Shown here: positions 36,346-43,905 of the stretch, piece after piece
Numbering within the stretch: position 1 is the first letter of the stretch
Layout: each line of letters starts with the position of its first letter
Assembly: GCA_030682835.1 (NCBI GenBank)
Contig: JAUXNG010000040.1
Location: forward strand, 1-48,937
Length of the DNA: 48,937 nt
Source: Hydrogenophaga sp.
GTDB lineage: Bacteria; Pseudomonadota; Gammaproteobacteria; Burkholderiales; Burkholderiaceae_C
Reading direction: 5' to 3'
The notes under the pieces: model-generated
The model's database searches: none
Told to the model about the DNA's origin: nothing
What the model saw: only the letters and a program-made list of their open reading frames with translations
Translations under genes and position numbers: made by a program

Positions 36346-37317
36346 TCAGCTTGCGCTGCTCAGGACCTGGGCGAATTGCGCGCTGTCCACGTTGCCGCCG
36401 CACAGCGTGGTGCCCACCACCTGGCCTTTGAGCAACTCGCGTTCCTGCCAGGCGGCGGCGAAGCTGGCGGCGCCAGCGCCTTCGGCCACGTTGTGCGTGT
36501 CGGCGAACAGGACGCGCATGGCGGCGGCCACCTCAGCGTCGCTCACCCGCACCACATGGTCGAGGTGCGGCATCAGCACCGCGAGCGCGGCGGCGTCGGC
36601 CACGCGGCAGGCCATGCCGTCGGCCAGCTGGGTGCTCACGGGGGCTTCCACCACGCGCCCGGCGGCGATGGAGTCGGCATAGGTGGTGGCGTGCGCGCTC
36701 ACCACGCCGACGATGCGGGCGCGGTGGCCCAGCGCCCGTTTGGCGGCAATGGCCGAGCAGGCGCCCGAGCCTTGGCCTATGGGCACGTAGACCACGTCGA
36801 GCTGCGGCACGGTGCGCAGGAATTCCCACCAGTACGTGGCCACGCCGCGCAGCAGATCCGGGTGGTAGCTGGGCACCATGTGCGCGCCGCGCTCGGCGGC
36901 CAGGCGCATGGCGTGTTCGCGGCTTTCCTGGAAGTCGCTGCCGTGCTCGATCAGCGTCACACCAAGCGAGCGCATGGCGGTGTTCTTCTCGGCCGAGTTG
37001 CCGCGCGGCACGACGATGGTGCAGGCCACGCCGTGCTGGCGTGCGGCCCAGCCCATGCTCTGGCCGTGGTTGCCGCGGGTGGCGCTGATCACCTCGCGCG
37101 GCAGTTCGCCGCGCCGGCACAGCTGGTCGAAATAGGTCAGGCCACCGCGGATCTTGAAGGCGCCCACCGGCGTGTGGTTCTCGTGCTTGACCCAGCAGTC
37201 GGTGCCCAGGCGCGCGCTCAGCGTGGCCCAGCGGTATTGCGGCGTGGCCGCGAACGAGCGGTAGACCACCTCGGCAGCGTGTTCGATGTCGGCAAGCGTG
37301 GGCAGGTGCTGGGGCAT
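36346..37317 (-). CDS. Serine/threonine dehydratase-like PLP enzyme
   Basis: A 323-residue fold-type II PLP enzyme. The PLP lysine is K55 in HTPVGAFKIRGGLTYF, and the substrate loop is SATRGNHGQSMGWAAR. The phosphate-binding loop reads VPIGQGSGACSAI, not the glycine-only loop of classical threonine dehydratase, which points to a distinct subgroup. I recall similar loops in dehydratases of the hydroxyectoine-utilisation (EutB) kind, but this is not certain. The enzyme should remove ammonia from a beta-hydroxy amino acid to give a 2-oxo acid. No C-terminal ACT domain, so no isoleucine-type feedback. It is the last of seven genes in the operon, 7 bases after the glyoxalase-like gene, with GAGGA before the ATG at 37317. 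Confidence 0.88.
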   Translation of the reverse strand: MPQHLPTLADIEHAAEVVYRSFAATPQYRWATLSARLGTDCWVKHENHTPVGAFKIRGGLTYFDQLCRRGELPREVISATRGNHGQSMGWAARQHGVACTIVVPRGNSAEKNTAMRSLGVTLIEHGSDFQESREHAMRLAAERGAHMVPSYHPDLLRGVATYWWEFLRTVPQLDVVYVPIGQGSGACSAIAAKRALGHRARIVGVVSAHATTYADSIAAGRVVEAPVSTQLADGMACRVADAAALAVLMPHLDHVVRVSDAEVAAAMRVLFADTHNVAEGAGAASFAAAWQERELLKGQVVGTTLCGGNVDSAQFAQVLSSAS

Positions 37318-37324
37318 GGGGTCC

Positions 37325-38041
37325 TCAGGGGATGTCAGGAGAGGTTTCACCGGAGGTGCCCAGCAGCACAGTGCCCCGCGGGGTCAGCAGCGTGGCGTGC
37401 AGGGCGGCGTCTCCCGCCTCCACGGTGATGCCCGCCAGCCCGGCCGCCGCCAGCGCCTGCCTCAAACGCTCGGGTTCGGGGTGGCGCAGCGTGAACGCGC
37501 CCAGGCTCAGCCCGCTGTCCGCCAGGGTGCTGGCCGGGTGCGTGTCGCCCCACTGGATCAGCGTGGGCAAAGTGCCGCCCATGAGGCGCTGGCCGTCGTC
37601 GCGTACCGTGATCTGCCACTGGAGCAGGCCGTGTGGGGTGGGGCGGGAGGCGACGAGTACCGGCCCGCGCTCGACGCCCAGGTCTTGCAGGGCGGCGTGG
37701 GCCGCGGCCAGGTCGGGCACGCTGGCCACCCAGTGCACCAGCTGCGGGCCTTGTTTGGCCAGCGTGTGCTGCAGGGCTGCATCGTCCAGGTCGAACCAGC
37801 GTTTCAGGCCATCGGCGCGCGTGGGCGTGGCCGCCGGGTTGATGGCGATGATTTCCAGGTAGGCGCGCGGCGCATCGGGCGTGTGCAGCCGCAGCAGCCG
37901 GTTGTGGGTGCCGAACAGCACGTGTTCACCGCCAGGCCCGGGCGTCACCCCCAGCGTGGCCTCGCACCAGGCCACGCCTTCTTCCAGCGTGCGCGCGGCG
38001 ACCACCAGGTGATCGAGTTGGGCCGGTGCCGTTGCGCTCAC
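37325..38041 (-). CDS. VOC (glyoxalase-like) family protein
   Basis: A 238-residue protein of the vicinal-oxygen-chelate superfamily, most like the glyoxalase_3 group: [21 protein letters not shown] at the start, GTHNRLLRL, then [13 protein letters not shown], with a second module after residue 100 ([17 protein letters not shown]). Metal ligands are suggested by H11, E77 and a C-terminal histidine, but I cannot assign them firmly. It starts at GTG 38041, whose GTGA overlaps the stop of the PhzF-like gene, so it is translationally coupled. Substrate unknown; within the operon it may act on a carbonyl product of the aminotransferase or dehydratase. Confidence 0.82.
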   Translation of the reverse strand: MSATAPAQLDHLVVAARTLEEGVAWCEATLGVTPGPGGEHVLFGTHNRLLRLHTPDAPRAYLEIIAINPAATPTRADGLKRWFDLDDAALQHTLAKQGPQLVHWVASVPDLAAAHAALQDLGVERGPVLVASRPTPHGLLQWQITVRDDGQRLMGGTLPTLIQWGDTHPASTLADSGLSLGAFTLRHPEPERLRQALAAAGLAGITVEAGDAALHATLLTPRGTVLLGTSGETSPDIP

Positions 38042-38973
38042 AGCCGCACCTGCCCGCTGATGCAGGTGACCGACTGGCCGCCGACCCAGACCGTGCCCTC
38101 GGCATCGCGCTCCACAAACACGCGGCCGGCGCGGTCCATCGCCGTGCCTTGCGCGGCCACGTAGCGCTCGGGCGCCAGGCCGGCACCCATGAGCCACTGG
38201 CCCAGCGCGGCGTTCAGGCTGCCGGTCACCGGGTCTTCGGTGAGGCCGCTGTTGCCGGGGAAGAAGGCCCGCACCTCGAACGCCGCCTCGCTGCCGGCAG
38301 AGTGTGGTCCGACCACGCCGATGTCCAGGCCGGCCAGCACGGCCGCGTCGGGTTTGAGGGCCAGCACCTGTGCCGCGCTGCCCAGCAGCACACCGCGCCA
38401 CTTGGGACCGTTGTCGCACCAGGCGTGGGCCCGGATGTCGCTTCGGTCGATGCCCAGGCCGCGCGCGATGAGCTGCACGTCGGCTTCGTCCAGCGACCCG
38501 CTGCGCAGCAGCGGTGGCGCAGCAAAGGCCAGCTGGGTATCGCTGCCCCCACGCTCCGCCGCTTCGCGGGTCGCTGCCCCAGGGAGCGTGCGTTCACCTT
38601 GGGACGGCCCGGCGGTGAACGTGCCCTGGCGCCGGATGCGCACCAGTCCCACGCCGCACTCCTGCACCACATCCGCGCCCGCTGGCACGCCGCCGGCTTC
38701 CAGCCAGGCGTGGCAGGTGCCCAGGGTGGGGTGGCCAGCGAAGGGCAGTTCGCGCCCCGGGCAGAAGATGCGCACCTGGTAGTCGGCACCGGCGGCGCGG
38801 CCTGCCTCGGTGGGCGGCAGCACAAAGGTGCCTTCCGAGAGGTTGGTCCAGTGCGTGAAGTGCTGCATCTCGGCCGTGGAGAGGCCGCTGCCATCCAGCA
38901 CCACGGCCACCGGGTTGCCCCGGTAGGGGGTGGCGGTGAAGACGTCGACCTGGCTGAAGGGGCGGGGCTTCAC
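38038..38973 (-). CDS. PhzF family isomerase/epimerase-like protein
   Basis: A 311-residue protein of the PhzF / diaminopimelate-epimerase fold: QVDVFTATPYRGNPVAVVLD at the N terminus and the catalytic-glutamate segment NLSEGTFVLPP (E47). The second-half marker is GLTEDPVTGSLNAALGQWL. The usual IFCPGRELPFAGHPTLG motif is complete. Members isomerise small cyclic or amino-acid-like compounds, and few have known substrates. About 25 extra residues around position 125-145 (rich in R, E and G) look like a lineage-specific loop. It starts at GTG 38973, whose GTGA overlaps the aminotransferase stop, and its stop overlaps the VOC gene start. It belongs to the MocR-linked operon. Confidence 0.88.
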   Translation of the reverse strand: MKPRPFSQVDVFTATPYRGNPVAVVLDGSGLSTAEMQHFTHWTNLSEGTFVLPPTEAGRAAGADYQVRIFCPGRELPFAGHPTLGTCHAWLEAGGVPAGADVVQECGVGLVRIRRQGTFTAGPSQGERTLPGAATREAAERGGSDTQLAFAAPPLLRSGSLDEADVQLIARGLGIDRSDIRAHAWCDNGPKWRGVLLGSAAQVLALKPDAAVLAGLDIGVVGPHSAGSEAAFEVRAFFPGNSGLTEDPVTGSLNAALGQWLMGAGLAPERYVAAQGTAMDRAGRVFVERDAEGTVWVGGQSVTCISGQVRL

Positions 38974-40256
38974 GCTGCCTCCCGTGGCTGGTGAGCCAGC
39001 TGGTCGCGGATCGCCTGTGCCAGCAGGGCCACGCCAGTACGAATTTGGTCCACGTTGGCGGTGACGAAGCTCAGGCGCAGGGTGCGTGCGTCGGCGTGGT
39101 CGGCGTAAAACGCGCTGCCGGGCACAAAGGCCACGCCGCGCTCCACCGCACGCGGCAGCAGCTCGATGGCGCTCATGCCAGCGGGCAGGCGCACCCACAG
39201 GAACATGCCGCCGTCGGGTTCGTTCCACTGCACGTCCAGCCCGCTCATGTGCTGCTGCAGCGACTCGATCATGGCGCCGCACTGGCGCTTGTAGAGCGCG
39301 CGGATGGTGGGCACATGGCGGTCGATGAAGCCGTCGCGCAGCACCTCGGCCACCACGCGCTGGTTGAAGCTGGGCGTGTGCAGATCGGCCGCCTGCTTGG
39401 CCTGCAGCAGCTTGGGGTACACGGCGGCGGGCGCCACCATGAAGCCAAGGCGCAGGCCGGGCGCGAGAATCTTGGAAAACGAGCCCAGATAGATGCAGCC
39501 CTCGGGGCTGAGCGCGGTCAGCGGCGGGGACGGGGGCGTGTCGAACCAGAGGTCGCCATAGGGGTTGTCTTCCACCAGCGGCAGGCCCAGGCGGGCGGCG
39601 GCGTCCACCAGCTGCTGGCGCCGGGCCGCGCCCATGCTGCGCCCGGTGGGGTTCTGGAAGTTGGGCAGCACATACAGAAAGCGCGGCGCGCCCTGCGGGC
39701 TCACGGCCGGGTCTAGGTCGAGCGTGAGCAGGCGGCGGCGCTCGGGGCTGTCCGGGTGGTCAGCGCTGGCGCCCAGCTGGCGTTCGAGCGCGTCCACATC
39801 GATGCCCTGGGCGTCGCTGGCCACGCCTTCAATCACCGGCTCCATCGGCGCAAAGGCCTGCAGCGCGCCGAGGTAGGTGGGCGTTTCCACCAGCACGCGG
39901 CTGCCGCTGTCGATCAGCACCTTGCCCACCAGGTCCAGCCCTTGCTGGCTGCCGGTGGTGATGAGCACTTGCGCCGGGTCCACGGCCCACGGCAGGCTGG
40001 CCGCCACCCACTCACGCAGCGGGGCGTAGCCTTCGCTGGACGCGTACTGCAGCGCGGCGCGCCCGCTGTCCACGCCCTGGCCGTGCAGCACGCGCTGGCA
40101 GGCCTCGGCAAAGGCGTCCACCGGAAAGGTCTCGGCCGACGGCAGGCCACCGGCAAAGCTGATGATGCCGGGCTTCTCCGTCACTTTCAGGATCTCGCGG
40201 ATCACGGAGGGGTTCATGCGCTCGGCGCGGCGCGCAAGGGTCCAGGGGTTGTTCAT
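38970..40256 (-). CDS. Fold-type I PLP aminotransferase (2-aminoadipate/MocR-type class I)
   Basis: A 428-residue aminotransferase of the class that includes LysN and kynurenine/2-aminoadipate transaminases. Landmarks: FAGGLPSAETFP, ALQYASSEGYAPLREWVA, the NFQNPTGRSM substrate loop, VEDNPYGDLWF with the PLP-pairing aspartate, and Schiff-base lysine K262 in GSFSKILAPGLRLGF. The C-terminal GGMFLWVRLP is present. AAGGAGGAG 6-14 bases before the ATG is the strongest ribosome-binding site in the operon. The ATG also overlaps the cupin stop (ATGA at 40253-40256), and the stop overlaps the PhzF start. The likely reaction is transfer of an amino group from an aromatic, branched or aminoadipate-like substrate to 2-oxoglutarate; the substrate is not known. 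Confidence 0.9.
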   Translation of the reverse strand: MNNPWTLARRAERMNPSVIREILKVTEKPGIISFAGGLPSAETFPVDAFAEACQRVLHGQGVDSGRAALQYASSEGYAPLREWVAASLPWAVDPAQVLITTGSQQGLDLVGKVLIDSGSRVLVETPTYLGALQAFAPMEPVIEGVASDAQGIDVDALERQLGASADHPDSPERRRLLTLDLDPAVSPQGAPRFLYVLPNFQNPTGRSMGAARRQQLVDAAARLGLPLVEDNPYGDLWFDTPPSPPLTALSPEGCIYLGSFSKILAPGLRLGFMVAPAAVYPKLLQAKQAADLHTPSFNQRVVAEVLRDGFIDRHVPTIRALYKRQCGAMIESLQQHMSGLDVQWNEPDGGMFLWVRLPAGMSAIELLPRAVERGVAFVPGSAFYADHADARTLRLSFVTANVDQIRTGVALLAQAIRDQLAHQPREAA

Positions 40257-40606
40257 GCGGGTTCTCCTCCTTGGGGGCCGTAAAAGACGACCCAGGTCAC
40301 AAAATCGTCGGTGAAATGTTCAAAGCGGTGCGGCGTGCCCGCAGGCACGAAAAGCACGTCGCCGGTGTGGACGTCGAGACGCTGGCCGTCCAGCCAGAAT
40401 GCCGTATGGCCGCGCTGCACCACGTACAGCTCGTCCTGCGCGTGGGGCTGCTGGATGTCTTGCCCCAGTGCCGAGGTGGCAGGGGCGAACAGCTCCACGC
40501 GCAGGCTGCCATGGGCCAACGCCTGGACGAACGGCGTGCCGTGCGGGTATTCACCGCCCGGGGGCAGCGGCAGTGCGTGCAGGTGCTGCAGAAAGTCGGC
40601 TTTCAT
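40253..40606 (-). CDS. Cupin domain protein
   Basis: A 117-residue single-domain cupin. Metal-binding motif 1 is PHAQDELYVVQRG with H and E ligands, and motif 2 is GDVLFVPAGTPHRFEHF with a histidine. Small cupins of this type are dioxygenases, isomerases or ligand-binding proteins, and sequence alone does not decide. The ATG at 40606 lies one base after the stop of the EamA-type transporter gene, and its own stop overlaps the aminotransferase start, so it is firmly part of the operon. Confidence 0.87.
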   Translation of the reverse strand: MKADFLQHLHALPLPPGGEYPHGTPFVQALAHGSLRVELFAPATSALGQDIQQPHAQDELYVVQRGHTAFWLDGQRLDVHTGDVLFVPAGTPHRFEHFTDDFVTWVVFYGPQGGEPA

Positions 40607-40607
40607 G

Positions 40608-41552
40608 TCAGGTGCCCGAGCGGGGCGGTGGTGCCGCCAGCTTGCGGCCCATGAAAACGGTGAACACCACGGCCAGCGCGAAGCCGATGGTCATCACGTC
40701 CAGCGGTTCGCCCAGCAGCGGCACGGCGGCCAGGATGCTGATGAAGGGCTGCAGCAGCTGCATCTGGCTCACGCGCAGTGCACCGCCCAGTGCCAGACCG
40801 CGGAACCAGGCGAAGAAGCCGGCCCACATCGAAAACACGCCCACATACAGCAGCGCCCACCACGAAGGCGTGGCGATGGCCTGATCGGGCCAGGTGAGCA
40901 GGGCGCCGGGAACCGTGAGGGGCAGCGCCATCACGCACACCCAGCAGATCACCCGCTCGGCCCCCAGCTCGGGCGTGACCTGCGCGCCATACACATAGCC
41001 GATGGCGGCCGCCAGCACGGCGCCGAGCAAGAGCAGGTCGGCCCACGCCAGGCCAAAGCCACCGCCCAGCTGCGTGGCCCGCAGCACCGAATACGCCGCC
41101 ACCAGCGCGCTGCCCAGCCCGGCGCAGAGCCAGAAGCCCAGCCGGGCGCGCTGGTGGAGCACCCAGGCCGCGGCGGCAGCGGTGGCCAGTGGCAGCAAGG
41201 CGGTGATGACCGCCGCGTGGCTGGCGGTGACATGGCGCAGCGCCCAGCCCAGCAGCAGCGGGTAACCGATGGCATTGCCCAGCAGCGACATCGCCAGCGG
41301 CTTGCGCTGCGCCCGAGTGGGCCAGCGCGAACGTGTGGCGAGCAAATACACCAGCGACAGCCCACCGGCCAGCGCCGCGCGGCCCCATGTGACGAACCAG
41401 GGCGAGAGCTGGGGCGCATCGGCTGTGCCGGTGGCCAGGCGTGTCATGGGCAGGGTGAGGGCGAACACGACCACACCGACAAAGCCCAGCCACAGGCCCA
41501 GCGTTTCGTCGCGGCTGCCGTGTGCGGGCAGAGCGGCGGCGACGCGGCTCAT
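40608..41552 (-). CDS. EamA/DMT family transporter
   Basis: A 314-residue membrane protein with ten predicted helices in two EamA halves. Typical stretches are LGNAIGYPLLLGWALRHVTAS in the first half and VGVFSMWAGFFAWFRGLALG and LLQPFISILAAVPLLGEPL in the second. Characterised drug/metabolite transporters of this group export amino acids, nucleosides or their analogues. It is coupled to the upstream LysE gene by an ATGA overlap (41549-41552) and is followed after one base by the cupin gene. Two exporters in one operon suggest that a toxic or excess amino compound is removed. Confidence 0.9.
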   Translation of the reverse strand: MSRVAAALPAHGSRDETLGLWLGFVGVVVFALTLPMTRLATGTADAPQLSPWFVTWGRAALAGGLSLVYLLATRSRWPTRAQRKPLAMSLLGNAIGYPLLLGWALRHVTASHAAVITALLPLATAAAAAWVLHQRARLGFWLCAGLGSALVAAYSVLRATQLGGGFGLAWADLLLLGAVLAAAIGYVYGAQVTPELGAERVICWVCVMALPLTVPGALLTWPDQAIATPSWWALLYVGVFSMWAGFFAWFRGLALGGALRVSQMQLLQPFISILAAVPLLGEPLDVMTIGFALAVVFTVFMGRKLAAPPPRSGT

Positions 41553-42214
41553 GTGCCCGCTCCTGGTAACGCGGTACCGGCCTGGCCCAGGCCCGTGGCC
41601 AGCATCCATGCCGCCGTGAGCACCAGCGCCAGCGCCATCAGGCGGTTGAACACCAGCAGCCGCGTGCCGGTGGCCACACCGTCCACCACCGGGCCGGCCA
41701 GCCAGTGCCGCAGCAGCGAGCCCACGGTGGCGTAGGTGAGGTTGCTGAAGAAAGCGTAGGCCAGCAGCACCGGCAGCACCTGCACGAAGCGCTCGGCCGC
41801 ATCGGGCCGCCCGGCTACCCAGCCGGCCACGATGGACAGCGCCAGCATCCAGGCCTTGATGTTCAGGAACTGCAGCAGCACGCCCTGTGAAAACGTGACG
41901 TTCAGCCGGTCGGCATTCACGCTGCTCAGGCTGCGGCTGCCCGACAGCCGCCACGCCAGCCACAGCAGGTAGCCCACGCCGCCCGCCAGGATGGCGCCGC
42001 GCAGCAGGGGCATGGCCACCACCAGCGAGCCGACGCCGCCCGCGCACAAGGCAAACAGCAGGCCCCAGCCCACCGGCACCGCACTCACGAAACGCAGCGA
42101 GCGCCGCAGGCCGAAGTTGGCCGCAATGGCGGTGGACAGCGTGGTGTTGGGCCCCGGCGTGAAGCTGGTGGCCGTGGCGAGCACCAGCAGGGCGCTGAAT
42201 TCGGCGGCGGTCAT
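41549..42214 (-). CDS. LysE/RhtB family amino-acid exporter
   Basis: A 221-residue protein with six helices. The family N terminus ATSFTPGPNTTLSTAIA carries the conserved TPGPN motif, followed by GYLLWLAWRL and FLNIKAWMLALS. LysE/RhtB proteins export basic or neutral amino acids and analogues. It is the first gene of the minus-strand operon; its start faces the MocR-type regulator across a 183-base gap. Its stop overlaps the start of the EamA gene. The substrate would be the cognate amino acid of the system, unknown. Confidence 0.92.
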   Translation of the reverse strand: MTAAEFSALLVLATATSFTPGPNTTLSTAIAANFGLRRSLRFVSAVPVGWGLLFALCAGGVGSLVVAMPLLRGAILAGGVGYLLWLAWRLSGSRSLSSVNADRLNVTFSQGVLLQFLNIKAWMLALSIVAGWVAGRPDAAERFVQVLPVLLAYAFFSNLTYATVGSLLRHWLAGPVVDGVATGTRLLVFNRLMALALVLTAAWMLATGLGQAGTALPGAGT

Positions 42215-42228
42215 GCGCCGGCCCTAGC

Positions 42229-42372
42229 GAGCCCCAAGCGGGGGGCCAGCGACAGCGGTGCAGCGGCACGGCAACGGCGGCAGGGGGAGGGGCTTGTCGG
42301 AGCATGGCAGACACTTTATCCTTTGTTAACCATACACAAGCCATACAGTTGATGGGTTCAGTTCAGGAACTG
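42229..42372. promoter_or_regulatory. Control region between the MocR regulator and the seven-gene operon
   Basis: A direct repeat CCATACA at 42330-42336 and 42341-42347 (11 bp apart, one helical turn) is followed by a perfect inverted repeat CAGTTC-AG-GAACTG at 42359-42372. MocR-type regulators usually bind spaced direct repeats near their own start, so these are the best operator candidates. No clear -35/-10 pair was found for either direction. Confidence 0.5.
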
Positions 42373-42397
42373 TGTGGTTGCGCTTGTCGATACACAC

Positions 42398-43882
42398 ATG
42401 TTGACCGATTCCACTTCCTTGCCCCCAGGCGATGCCCCGGCCGGTGCGCCGGCACTCACCCGCACTGCGGCACAGACGCTGGCCGAACAGCTGGCGGCCC
42501 GCTTTGCCGACCGCATCCGCGACCGCCTGCTGGCTCCCGGTGCGCGTTTGCCCAGCGTGCGCCAGTGCGCGGCGCAGCACGGTCTGAATCCGTCCACCGT
42601 GGTCGCGGCCTACGATCTGCTGCTCGCCCAGGGGCTGGTGCAGGCGCAGCGCAACCGGGGTTTTTTCGTGCGCGAGCGAGCGCCCTTGCGCGAGCCGGGG
42701 GCAGCGCGTCGGGGAGTGCCCCACGCGGTGGGGAATGAACCTGCCGACGCGCCCGCGCGCATGGCCGCGCCCGTGAACGCCGCCGCGCTGATCCGCGGCA
42801 TGTTCCACCCGGCCGGGTCCACGCCGCAGCCCGGCATGGGCGCTTTCCCACCCGACTGGATGGCCTCCACCTTCATGCAGGCCGCGGTGCGGCGGGTGAG
42901 CACGCCACAGGCGCTGGCCGACAGCTCGCTGCGCTACGGTGAGCCGCTGGGTGACGCCCACCTGCGCCGCGTGCTGGCCGACCGCCTGCAGGTGATGGGC
43001 CTGCCCGCCGACCCGCAGCACATCATCACCACCGTGGGCGCCACCCACGCGCTGGACATCGTCAGCCGCACCCTGCTCAAGCCGGGCGACTGCGTGATGG
43101 TGGAGGAGCCGGGCTGGGCGGTGGAATTCGCCCGGCTCGACGCCATGGGCATGCGCATACTGCCGGTGCCGCGGGGGCCGGCCGGTCCCGACCTGGCCGT
43201 GATGGCGCGCTACTGCGAGGCGCACGCGCCCAAACTCTTCGTGAGTGTGAGCGTGCTGCACAACCCCACCGGCTACTGCCTGTCGCCCGCCAGTGCGCAC
43301 CGCGTGCTGCAGCTGGCACAGCAGCACGACTTTCACGTGGTGGAAGACGATACGTATGGCCACATCGCGCCCGAGCACGCCACTCGCATGAGCGTGCTCG
43401 ACGGCCTGCAGCGCACCATCTACGTGAGCGGTTTCGCCAAGATCCTGGCGCCCAACTGGCGCGTGGGCTACCTGGTGGCGCCCGAGGCCTGGGTGGAGCG
43501 CCTGCTCGACACCAAACTCCTCACCACCCTCACCACGCCGAGCCTGCTGGAGCGGGCGCTGGCGCACTGCATCGAGCAGGGTCAGCTGCGCCGGCATGCC
43601 GAGCGCATCCGGGCCCGGCTGGACATTGCCCGGGGCCGCAGCGTGCAGCTGGCGCAGGCTGCGGGCTGCCGTTTCGTCTCGGAGCCGTCCGGCCTGTTTG
43701 GCTGGGTCGACACCGGTGTGGACACCGAGGCACTGGCTCAGCGCATGCTGGACGAAGGCTTCCTGATCGCGCCCGGTGCCCTGTTCCATGCGGCACGCGC
43801 GCCCAGCACCCTCATGCGCATCAACTTCGCCACCACGCAAGAGGCGGCGTTCTGGCAGGTGTTCCGCCGCCTGGCGGGTTGA
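42398..43882 (+). CDS. MocR-type (GntR HTH plus aminotransferase domain) transcriptional regulator
   Basis: A 494-residue regulator. Residues about 18-90 form a GntR winged helix: LAARFADRIRDRLLAPGARL, PSVRQCAAQHGLNPSTVVAA, AYDLLLAQGLVQ. The rest is a fold-type I aminotransferase-like effector domain with TVGATHALDIV, VLHNPTGYCLSP, VVEDDTYGHI and an intact PLP lysine K348 in SGFAKILAPNWRVGYL. MocR proteins sense PLP or an amino compound through PLP and control adjacent genes. The start is the ATG at 42398; the in-frame GTG at 42374 lies inside the flank of the inverted repeat. Its divergent position suggests control of the LysE-to-dehydratase operon and of itself. Confidence 0.92.
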   Translation: MLTDSTSLPPGDAPAGAPALTRTAAQTLAEQLAARFADRIRDRLLAPGARLPSVRQCAAQHGLNPSTVVAAYDLLLAQGLVQAQRNRGFFVRERAPLREPGAARRGVPHAVGNEPADAPARMAAPVNAAALIRGMFHPAGSTPQPGMGAFPPDWMASTFMQAAVRRVSTPQALADSSLRYGEPLGDAHLRRVLADRLQVMGLPADPQHIITTVGATHALDIVSRTLLKPGDCVMVEEPGWAVEFARLDAMGMRILPVPRGPAGPDLAVMARYCEAHAPKLFVSVSVLHNPTGYCLSPASAHRVLQLAQQHDFHVVEDDTYGHIAPEHATRMSVLDGLQRTIYVSGFAKILAPNWRVGYLVAPEAWVERLLDTKLLTTLTTPSLLERALAHCIEQGQLRRHAERIRARLDIARGRSVQLAQAAGCRFVSEPSGLFGWVDTGVDTEALAQRMLDEGFLIAPGALFHAARAPSTLMRINFATTQEAAFWQVFRRLAG

Positions 43883-43905
43883 AGCCCCCGGTCTGCGGCC
43901 GGTCT

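Noticed and set aside
42229..42296. A G-rich stretch near the LysE start considered as a third copy of the repeat found at 32901 and 36212
   Set aside because: It shares only the G runs; the GGCTTTGCC and CCACT blocks are absent.
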